NCBI GenBank assembly: GCA_946811185.2
Contig: OX328102.1
Span: 12,959,194 to 13,023,193, forward strand
Reading direction: 5' to 3'
Length of the DNA stretch: 64,000 nt
From: Hippopus hippopus
Taxonomy: Eukaryota > Mollusca > Bivalvia > Cardiida > Cardiidae
The translations under genes and the position numbers were made by a program. A model generated the notes under the pieces. It saw nothing but the letters and a program-made list of their open reading frames with translations. It was not told the origin of the DNA and ran no database searches. Each line of letters starts with the position of its first letter. Position 1 is the stretch's first letter. Shown one piece after another: positions 49,901 through 61,900 of this stretch.

Positions 49901-52900
49901 CACTATTGTCTTCCAAAGTCTTCTTCCTCATTTTTGTTAAAACTATTTGATTAAATAGAAGGTTCAATAGGCCACATTTTCTTTACTTCCAATCAAAGGA
50001 CCTTGATTAGAAAGACCTCAGTATAAGAATTTTTCTTTGGGCTTACCAGTTTGACACCTTCATGAAAATGTATCAGAGAAAACAGGTCAGTGACAGATGG
50101 GTCAGTATTTGCTGGCTATTCTATGTAGCAGTTTAAGTCTAATTTTAGACATAAAAAATAACCACATTTTTTATTGGTTGGTTAAGCCAGTCAGAAATTG
50201 TGCTTCATTTTAGAAACTAGATAATTCTTGAGAATTGCAGTTTTATTTAGAATGGTTGGTGATTCCAGCCCCTTATCTATTTATACAGGGGACCATCTTC
50301 AAGATTTCGTTTCCGACAGCCCAACTGGTCAAACACAGACACCTGGGGAATTGCCCGACTTTATATTGGTCAGCAGTGTCCGGATTTCTGTCATGGACAT
50401 GGCGAGTGTATGGAGGGTAGATGTAGGTGAGGCATATTTCACCTACGACAAAATTTTAGACATGTCCATATCAAAAGCACTTTTATAAGACAAAATTTTA
50501 ATTTTGTTCAAATAATAAGGCTGGTCTTTTAAACGGTAGAAAGCATTGTGGTAAAAGGAGAAATGCTGATTACCTGTATTTTCTTCTTAAGGCTTCTTTT
50601 CAGAAGCCATAGTCCCCAAGGCTGTTAAAAATTGAGATGTTTTGTTAAATGGTAAATTGTTTTTTTTAAACTTGCAAACTAGTTATGTTACAGTAGTGGA
50701 TTAAACATTGCCTATGAAGACTAACATGCTTGAAATATATTGATAATTATGTATAATCCATTATACTGAATTGAGACAGGAGTCATTCCTCTCTCACCCC
50801 TGTAAATTGAGTCAGTGATGGGTGGGAAAGCAGCCAGTGCCTGGGGAAAAATACTGTACAAAGAACTGGTAAAAGAAACACCAGGAAAGCATAGACAGGG
50901 CACTGGCTGCTGTGATGTAACTCAGATAGTGTTGAAAATGGCATTCAGCACCATACAAACAAACAGATAATTGTTTGGGGATTTTGTTTAGAAATCCGTT
51001 TTTGTAGTTGAGATAACAGGCTTTATAGTTTCTTGTTCCTTTAGTTGCGATGAAGGATTTGAAGGCGAGTCATGTCACCAAGCAACACATCTTGATGACC
51101 AGATGCAGGCAGATTTTGGAATGCGTTATGAACCAGACTCAGATTTCCTGCACATTCTTGGTGGAAAAGTTGTGAGCAATAATAGAGGCTGCGGGAACAT
51201 CCACTCCGATGAATCTCTCTACTTCTTTGATGTAAGTTATGCATAATCAATTGTGCTTTATCGTTTGCAAGTGCTTTCCAAGTAGATGACCAATATTAGT
51301 AAAGGATTTACTCTTATTTCAGACTAGTCTGATTTCAGAGTATTTACAGACATGTAATAAAGTCTGCTTCAAATGATAGGATTTGCCTTTTAACCCATTA
51401 CCAAACAATTCCAGGTTTCACAACCCAGAAACAGAAAGCTTTTGAAAACATTGTAGGAAAAGGAGAAAATGCTGGTAAGCAGCATTTTCTCCTTTTCCCA
51501 CAATTTTTTCAACCATATTAAAGATAGAAATCATTTGAACTACACTTTATGTGTTGCCTGCAATTGCTTTCAATTTTGTCCAATCCAAGATTTTGCTGTT
51601 TTATAAGGGGTTAAAGGGCATAAAATCTTGGGTGAAAAGGAGAAGTTGCCCATTAGCAGCATTTTTTGCTTTTCTCTAAATGTTTTCAAAAGCTTTCTTC
51701 CTCTTAAGGTCATTTAAACCCGAGATTGTTTGGTAAAATGTTAAGATTTTGTTGTCTGAAAAGGGTTGATGGATATCCTTTATACTAAAATAATCTTGTT
51801 CCTGTAACCAGGATGGCGTGAGACAATTGGTGACCAAAGACATGGACACCAGGAAAGCTGACTATCTCCAGTTTAACCTGAAGATTGGCGGGTCAGATAA
51901 AGATTGTAATGGGGCCGAGAAAAGGTCTGAAGGGGTCATTCTACAATATTCTAATGATGGTGGAATCACCTGGCACCTGCTGGAGGAATTGGTCAATTCT
52001 GAGTATGGTCAAGCTAGGTAAGAAAGAGGGATAGTTTGACCCTTTACCTCACAGTCCCAAAGTTGCCCCCACCCTGACTTGAGGTGGGTTTTGAAAACAT
52101 TTTGGGAAAGGAAAAATTGCTGCTGACTGGCATTTTCTCCTTCTCCCACAATGTTTTCAACCCTTTCACAGAAAATTTTCAAAATTTTAGCCACATTTGA
52201 TATGTCGTCTGCAAATGCTTTCTATTTGGACAAGTCTAAAATTTTTTCCACCTGGTAAACAGATAAAGCTCAGGATTGTGTAGTAGATCAAAATGGTTTG
52301 ACTCTTTACAAGTTGATAGAATTTTTTATTCGTCCAAACTGAAAGCATTTGTAGACAACAAATATAGTTTGAATATTTGGATTTGTCTTAGATAGGTAGT
52401 AAGCATTGTGGGAAGGGTGAAAATGTTGGAAACTAGCATTTTCTCTTTTTCATGCAACATTTTCAAAAGCCTCAAGGTGATCAAAACGTGAGATTGTGTG
52501 TAAATGTTATAACAATTTGTAGTACATATTCCTTAAAACAAACACTATCTGTATGATTATCTGATATATAGGCTTGTTTCCAAAGACTTACCTGATGAAG
52601 CCAAGACGCCCAACACCCGATTTCGTTGGTGGCAGCCCCAACATGACGGCAAAGGTCATGATCATTGGGCTGTGGATGAAATAAGGCTTGGCCAGTTTGA
52701 AAAGATGAAAAAACTGGAGGACAACTTTGATGTAAGTAGATGATAAAGTTGTACAGTTGAACCTTTGGTAGCAATTAGATACCTGTATTTCTTTTTAACA
52801 GATTACAGATTGTAGACTCTTCTATATTGAAAGAGTTTCACAGATGAACAATGAAACATGGTTCAAAAGAATAGAAAACTGAAGAAAAAGGAGAAAATGC

Positions 52901-55900
52901 TGGTAATAAGCATTTTCTCCTTTCCCCACAATAGCGGTATTTCCAAAAGTTTTCTACTTCAGGATCTTTAAATGTAAAATTGTTTAGTAGCAGGTTAACT
53001 CATTACCAAACGACAATATTTTAGGCTTGTCCAAATCGAAAGCACTTGCAGACGACAAAATAAAAGTGACTGAAAATTTGAAATTTGTTTTGTGAAGGGT
53101 AGAAAACATTGTGGGAAAAGGAGAAAATGCTGGTTACCAGCATTTTCTCCTTTTCCCACAATGTTTTCTAAAGGCTTCTTTCTCAGGGTCATCAAAAGTA
53201 GGGATTGTGTGGTAATAGGTTAAGCAATGCCATTTTGTGTACCAAAATGAAAGATAACAATAAAAGTGGATAAAGCAAACACTCTTTTGAGTTTTAAAGG
53301 AAAAGTTACATTGTCAGACCTATTTCTACAGACTGGTCTTCCTTGTCCCCTTTTGTTGCCACCCTGCAGGCAAAGATATAAATTCTTTAGAACTACAAAC
53401 ATCATGGCGCAAGTACTGGTTAGTTGTCAATGAAGCAGTGACCAAAAGTGATGGAGATTGTAGAGCTTGTTTCTCATTCTGTGATTCAAACGACTTGGCT
53501 TTTGTCAACAATAATTTCGTAAAAGAAACATTGAGGTATTGTGTGTTGAAAGCAAAAACAAATTGAAAATAAAGTCGTGAAAAGATATTCCAAGAATTAA
53601 TTCCTACCTTTACAAAGGTCCAACGGATATCTTTTTTAATATTATTTGTGAAAAAATTTCTTGAAGATAACTTTTCAAAATGTCCTTTCAAATATGGGTA
53701 ATAGCTTTTGGTTAGTTCATGAATATATACATGTTTAATTTTTTGCCAGACAACAAATTGTTAGACTTGTCTAAAAGAAAACATTTTTAGACAAGAAATT
53801 AAATCTGAAAAAAAAAACTTGTCTGGGGAAAGGAAGAAGAGATTATGGCAAAAATAGAGAAATGTTATTTACCTGCATTTTCTCCTTTTCTGACAATATT
53901 TACAAAAGCCCTCTCCTGCAGGGTTGTCAAGCTTCTGGATTGTGTGATGAAGAGTTACAACTATGTGTAAAGTCAGGAAGAAATTTCAAAAGGTTTTTCA
54001 TGTATGGGCCATAGATATTGTTATTTTATATGGAAGCTCTGTCTAAGTTATAGGTGATAGATACTGTTATTTTATATGGAAGCTTTGTCTTATGTATAGG
54101 CCATAGATGTTATTATTTTATATGGAAGCTCTGTCTAATGTAGGGGCCATATATACTGTTATTTTATATGAAAGCTCTGTCTGATTTATATACCATAGAT
54201 ATTATTTTATATGGAAGCTCTGTCTTATGTAAAGGCCATAGATATTGTTATTTCATACGGAAGCTCTGTGTTATGTACAGGCCATATATATTGTGATTTC
54301 ATACGGAAGCTCTGTCTTATGTGTAGGTCATTGATATTGTGATTTCATATGGGAACTCTGTCTTATGTGTAGGCCATAGATATTCTTATTTCATAGGGAA
54401 GCTCTGTCTTATGTATAGGCCATAGATATTGTTATTTCATATGGAAACTTTGTCTTATGTGTAGGCCATAGATATTGTGATTCATATGGGAGCTCTGTCT
54501 TATGTGTAGGCCATGGATATTGTGATTTCATACGGGAGCTCTGTCTTATGTGTAGGCCATAGATATTGTTATTTCATACGGAAGCTCTGTCTTATGTGTA
54601 GGCCATAGATATTGTTATTTCATACGGGAGCTCTGTCTTATGTATAGGCCATAGATATTGTTATTTCATATGGAAGCTCTGTCTTATGTATAGTCCATAG
54701 ATACTTTTATTCCATATGGAAGCTTTGTCTTACGTATAGGCCATAGATATTGTTATTTCACATGGAAGCTTTCTCTTATGTATAGGCCAAAAATACTGTT
54801 CATTTATATGGGAGCTCATTGTGACCATGTTGTATAATCTGTCACTGACCATTAACCCTTTACCACACAATCCTGAGTTTTAGCAAGCCTGAGGTTTTTT
54901 AAAAAGCCTTTTGAAAACATTGTAGGAAAAGGAGAAAATGCTGGTAACAAGCATTTTCTCCTTTTCCTACAATGTTTTCTGGCCTTTCAAAAACATATTG
55001 CATGACTTAAAGTATATCTGTCATCTGCAAATGCTTTCAATTAAATTTTATAATTTGGTAAAGAGTTAAAAATCTATTATTGATTGACAGATTGATAATC
55101 TTCACACTTACAGGGTTCAGTAGATCCTCTGGACTCCAAACAATGGCTGTCCACAGCTGGAGCTGTCATTGGTAAATATTGTAACTCTAGAAACCCAGTG
55201 TTGATCCTTGGTAACCAGGAAGCTGATAAAAGTGTGGTCACCAAAGACTTGAACCTGTCACCAGGGGATGTTATACAATTTAGGGTAATTTGTTTATTTT
55301 ATCATTCTAAAATTGGTCAGTTTAGTCTATGTTTAGTTGCAAAAGAAAATGTGCCAGATTGTACCACTCTGTTGGGTTTTGTTTAACCTTTTAACCAAAA
55401 TGATTGGTTGTAGATTCTTCCAAATTAAAAGTATGTTCAGACAACAAATCTGAAAATAGTACAAATGAATTGATGTTGAGAGGGTAAAATACTGTTTAAA
55501 GTATTGGTGAAAGAAAAACCACAAAATCATGGATATGTACACTGGGCACTGCAATCAAACTGAAGTAATGTTGAAAGCAGGGTATCTGACTCATGACCTG
55601 GTGGTTGCAGGTTTGATACCCAGTTGAGACAAGATTTCTTAGCAGTGTTTTTTCACCTCTCAGCTCTGATGCATTTGAGAAAAATAGTCAAAGTTGCGCA
55701 ATGCCAAATTTTCTCATGCTGCTCAAAGTAAATACAAGCATCAGGAAAGTCACTACACTATTCTGTTTACAACAATAATACTCTGTATGTATTAAAAATT
55801 AAAGCTCATTTTGACTAACAGTATTTCACAGGAAAATTTTTAGAGTTGTCTGCTGCAAATATTGTTTTTGGGAGGTAACAAAATTGCCATAATGTAAGAA

Positions 55901-58900
55901 AGATGCTTCATACATGTGAAACATTATGAATTTCATTTATGAATTTTAATGCCCGTAATGGTGAAGGCTTTTGAAAACATTTTTGGAAAAGGAGAAAATG
56001 CTGGTGAACAGCATTTTCTCCCTTTCCCACAGTGTTTTCCACCCTTTCAGAGACAATTTTCATAATGAGTCAAATTTATTTGTCATTTGCAGAAGCTTTC
56101 GAAATGGACTAGTCTAATTTATTTTCATGTAGTAAAGAGTTAACTTGCTGTATTGAGCTGTCTCAGTGTGGCAAAAAAACATAAAACTGGTCACCAGCAT
56201 TTTTTGTCTTTTCCCACGTTTTCAATATGCTTCTTTACCTCTGGATTGTATGGCAAAGAGTTAAGAGAACTGTGAATTGATGACTGACATATTATTATAA
56301 CAAAATTTCCTATTTACACAGCAGGTAGGATATTTTTTATACTTTCCAGATTAATGTTGGTTGTAGTAATCAATTCCGATGGAACCACCCAGTCATGTTA
56401 CAATATTGGCCTAAAGGTGGGCATGGTTTCCAGCTTGTTCAGCAAGCATGTTACCAAGAGATGGATTGTGATGGGAACTACAGAGAGGGGAGTGTCTATC
56501 ATACAGGAAGTCACGGTCACTGGGAGCTTGTTGTGATTCCAGTCACAGATGAGCTCGCAAAACAGTAAACTACTATTCTCTGTCATCAAGCATGCTGCAT
56601 GCAAAATTTGAAATAGAAGGTATGAGAATGACTTGCATTTGTTATAAACTGTTACAGTCAAAGAGTAAATTATAGACACAACAAAGTGTGTTCATAAGAT
56701 TTCCAGTGTTGGTCTTTAATCCTTTACCAGACCAGAAAATTTTTCACAAATTGAAGACATCTGGAGAAAAATATGTGACTCAAATATTGGTAGTTGTCTC
56801 TGAAGAGGTACACAGTGCTGTTGTAAAAAGAAAAAATGCTAGTTACCAGCATTTTTCCCTTTTCCCACAACGTTTTCAACAGCCATCTGCCTCAAAGTCA
56901 TTAAAACACAGGATTATTTGGTAAAGAGTTAAACCCTTTATAAGACTAATTCTTTCTTTTTTCAAACAATACTGAGGAGAAAGGCCTTGGAAAAACATTG
57001 TGAGACAAGGAGAAAGTACTGCAAACAAGCACTATCTCCTTTTCCCTCAACGTTTCCTACCCTGTCGAAAAACAATTCACATTATTTGAGCCATGGATAA
57101 CCTGTGTGCAAGTGCGTTCAATTTGGGTAAGCCTAAAACTTTACCTTTGGTGAAGAATTATCTCACTGAGCTTCAATTTAACCTCTACCAGAACCATATT
57201 CTTCTTCCAAAATGTTTCCACATAATACAAGAAGGGAGGTGAGATTTTCTGTCAAATGGTTCTTCTATGTGTAGTAAGTGATCAGTGCTGGTTGGTTTAC
57301 AATCAACCAGTGAAATAATGGGTTAATAATGCTAACTTTTAACAGACCCTGAGGAAGAAGGCTCTTGAAAACCTTGTGGAAAAAGGAGAAAATGCTGGTA
57401 ACCAGCATTTTCTCCTTTTCCCACAATGTTTTCCCTGTGATTGACAGGTTTCATATTTTGAGTTACATTTGTCATCAGCAACTGCTTTTAATTTCAACAA
57501 GTCTAAAATTTTGTTGTGCGGTAAAGGGTTAATTCTTTGCCAACCTCTGCTGGAACCTTGCTCTTCTCCCACAATTTTTCCACACAATATAAGAAAGGAG
57601 GTTAACAATATAGGAAAGGAGGTTGGGTTTCTCTCAAATGGTTTTTCTGTGTGTGGTAAATGTTCAGTTTCGGTTGGTCTGCAACCAGCTTATGCAGTAA
57701 TGGGTTAACCCTGTACCAAACTGTCCCCTTAGTAAGGACCCTGAGAAAGAAGGTCAAGGTTCCCTCTGACTTGAGGGGTTAAATAAGGATTTTAAAAAAG
57801 GACGAAGATTGGTTCAAAAGAAGTAATACAAAATGGTTGAAAATAGCAATAAGAAATTCATGAGTAGCTTTAACAGATTACATGATTGATTTTATGCCTC
57901 TGAAGAAGACACTCTTTTAAACAGTGGTAAAAAATGATTTTTCTTTTGTACTTAGCAATTTTTTTTTCCACAATTTCTTTTGAAATATATAACATTGACA
58001 ATAATAACTACATGTATTTTGGTTTCTTATCCTTTATGTCATTTTTTTTTCTAATACCAGCCCTATGCATCTAAGATGGTGGCAGCCTGGAGGATACCCA
58101 TATAACTTTGCACTAGATGATATCTATATAGGACCACCTTGTAACTACAGTTGCCATAGAAATGGTGTTTGTAAAAGTGGGGCATGTACATGTGATGGAG
58201 ACCTGGATGGTGATTGAGTTTTTTAAATTTTTTTCTCTAGAAAAAATGGAAATGAAAAAGAAGTGCTTTGAACTGTATATTATTACAATAGTTTGACTAA
58301 GTCTCCCTGTTGTATAAAGTAAACTGTTTCTTTTACCCTTTACATACAATTCCATGTTCTAACAACCTGTCCAGAAATGGCATTTGAAACATTGTGGGAA
58401 AGGGAGAAGATGCTGATGACCAGCATCTTCTCCTTTTCCCACAATGTTTTCTATCCTATCAAAGACAAAAACATTAATTTTTGCCATGTGTAAGTTGTTG
58501 TGTGTAAATGCTTTCAGCTTGTATGAGTCTAAATATTTTGTTGTTTGGTAAGGAGTTATCTTTTAACCCAACAGTCCTTTAACTGGTAACCAGCATTTTT
58601 CCTTTTCCAAAAAATAATTTTTATCCAAACAGAGAAAAAACATTGATTTTTGCCATGTGTGATTTGTCATCTGGAGGTGCTCCAAACTTGGTTGAGGCTA
58701 AAAATTTTGTTTTGTAGTACAGAGTTATCTCTTTACCAAACAGTCCTGTATCAAGCAAACCTGAGGAAAAGGCTTTAAAAGGGTTGTGGGAAATGGCAAA
58801 AAATAAATGCTGTTAACCAGCATTTCTTCATTTTCCTATGAATTTATTTTTGTACCATGTCAAAGACAGAAATCATCTCTTGACCTACATAGAAGTTGTC

Positions 58901-61900
58901 ATCTGAAAATGATCTTGTGATGAAGAGCTCAGGTATATTAGAGTTACATGCCCTTGAATTTCTGACAAGCAGTTTTGGGGATATATGAGCTGACCTGCAT
59001 AGCCCATGTTTAACCACTGTGGAAGTCTACAAAAAATGAATAATAATCAAGAGTTACAATATCTTTTATCTTTCTAGTTTGATGTTTTTAGACAATTAAA
59101 TATCAGCAAAGGCTTAGTTTATATTTTCCCATGTATATTTTCAGACATTAACTGTCAGTCAGATGATCCCACCCCCTATGGTATGGTGGATAGATTTGAA
59201 CAATACCATCGCCCCTCACATCTCTGGAGACGTATACTGGGGGGCCACCTTGGATTGGGGTGTGGCACAGTTGATACAGGAAATGCTCTGTTCTTTGATG
59301 GGGAAGGATCTCGTGAAGCTGTCACTGTACCATTGAATACTAAATACTTAAGGTTTGTCATTTATATGATGCTTATAGTTTCTTATTTTCATTATCCAAA
59401 AGTAAATAGAACACAAGGCTGCTTGGCAGCTTTTTGTCTGGTTTTAGAATTCATTATTCTGCCAGCAATTAACACTTTGACTAACTAAACAATGACAGAT
59501 TGTCATCTTCACAATAATTTCCATACTTTTAATGGTATGATTTATATTAAAAGCATTTTAACATCCTTTATGTTTACTTTTGGCTGCTACTGTAACTTTA
59601 ATAGTTTACTAACTGCATATGGGCTTTCCTTTGATCTTTGAGCAGAGCACTCTTGAAAACATGGAAGCAAAAGAGAAAGTTGCCTATCAATGAAGTTCTC
59701 CTCTTACCACAATGATCTAACATTATTGTGCTAAATTTTAATTCATGTTGATAACTATATTTTATCCAGATTGTTGAGACATTATCTGCTTTAAATTTTC
59801 TTAAGTAATGAATTAACCCTTTACCTCACAATCTTAGGTTTTAATGACCCTGATAAAAGGAAGCTGCAAATGCTTTCAAATTGGTCAATTTTAAAATTTT
59901 ATTCTCTGGTGAAGAGGTACCATAATTCTATCCCAAACAACAACAATAAAGGCTTGACAAATTGAAAGCATAATGCAAAAGACAAATTCAGTTTTTCAAA
60001 TGAATGGAGTTTGCTGTTGATAGGATAGAAAACATGGTGGGGAAATGAGAAAGTCTTTTCCCACTGTCATTATAAAAGCCTCATTTATCAGGGGAATGTA
60101 AAAACATGGGAAAGGACTACTGAAGTAATTATTTTGTATAACAAGTTTGTATGAGATTAGCTCTGACTGTAACACTTCGTATACAGAATGTTGGAGTTTG
60201 TGATACAGATTGGAAGTACGAGTAAAAAGTATCGATGCACCCAGCCCAACTCTCCAAATGAAGGAATTATCGTGGACTATTCTACGGATAACGAGATCAC
60301 ATGGCATCCACTCAAATTGATAGAACCAATCATGTATAATGGTACTAAAGAGAGGGTTGTGCTGGAACTACCAGCTGGTGCTAAAACAGAGAGGACTGTG
60401 TTTAGATGGTGGCAGCCATTGGGATATGGAGGTTTGTTGGTTTGTTTGTGGTTGTTTAAAAGATGTTTAACACAGCTTTCAAGAAAATATGAATATTTTT
60501 ATTGTTACCCATACCTGGAAATCTGAGGCACAATAAAATATTCAGACTTGCAAAATTGATAGTATTTGCAGATAGCATATTACATCTAACTCAAAGATTT
60601 TTTCTGTTTTTCAACTAGTAGAAAACATTCTGGAAAAAGGAAAAGGGTTTTTGTTGGGGTTGTTAAAGCACAGGATTATGTGGTAAAGAGTTGATTCGAC
60701 AAAACTCCAAGTGTTGCTTGGGACAATACTTATCTATCATTGTTAAACATATTTGATCTGAAAGTTACAAGATGAGATGAGAGATGATAATCAACTGAAA
60801 AATTCAGCCAAGCAGACCTTGCCAATATTGATAAAAACAACTTACATTGCATTATTAAATTAATAAGATTATTTTTTTGTTAAACAACTGCTGCAAGACA
60901 CACAAAGGAGAAAAATAGGCTTTTTATGAGTAATTACTCCTTTTCACGAAATATTTTAAACAAGCAATCTTTTCAAAAGGAGCAGAAAAGTATATTTGTA
61001 ATCACACTACTGAAAAACTCCACTGACAAAATATTGAACAATGGAGTGGGTTTTTTTCATAGTGTATCATTCATTTTCTGAGGAACTTATTGAGTCATTT
61101 TGTAATCTCAATTTCTTTTTGTTTTTTTGTACAGGTGTAAAGCGAGCAGAATGGGGACTGGACAGTGTAACTATTGGGGTCAATGACACAAACCTGAATG
61201 GTTTCCAGGACGACTTTACGGGCATGATGCCAGATATGTTCACATGGTTTCAAACACAAAGTGCTGTACCTAGAATAGCCTGCAACTCCAGGGGAAATGC
61301 CCTAGAGTTTAGTAGGAATGGAGGTGATGTATAGAAATCAAGGCCTGTAGTCACTCACCTCTCTAAATATTATTATTAGCCTGATTTCAGATTTGGAAAG
61401 TAGCTTGATATCGTATTGGCTAAGGCATTTATTTTAGCTACTCAGATTGGCTATGCCATTGGTTTAGCCACTCAGAAGTTTTGTTACTGGTAAATTTCAA
61501 AAACTCTTGGTTATTAGACTAATACTGTTATTACTGGTCAAAATGGTTTGTAAATATCGGCCCAGGGACTCTCACAGTGTCTCAGAATCACATGTGTATT
61601 TCTTTGTCAGGAACTAAGTAATGTTTGCAAAAGACAAGATTCATAGTTTGTATCAAACTGGAAGAATAATGATACACAGCAATTACAATCAAACCTGCCT
61701 GGACAACAACTTGCTAGAAATGAGCCCATGCTGCACACAACTACATGAAATTTCCCCGAACATATTTTCTATATAAGAGACCTGTAATAAGTAAATTCCT
61801 GGGTGTCTCCAACCAGAGACAATACAAACTGTGTTTTCTGAATAATTTCGTCTGCAAGAGCAACTAAAAATTACATGCAAACCTCGAATTACCATCTCAG

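Noticed and set aside
50410..50422. Alternative donors GTAGAT (50,417) and GTAGGT (50,423) for exon 20
   Set aside because: Both leave one base over and put exon 21 out of frame; only GTGAGG at 50,427 rebuilds the EGF cysteine pattern.
53326..53691. 121-codon minus-strand frame in intron 23
   Set aside because: No recognisable motif, composition like surrounding intron, no promoter or splice signals; most likely chance.
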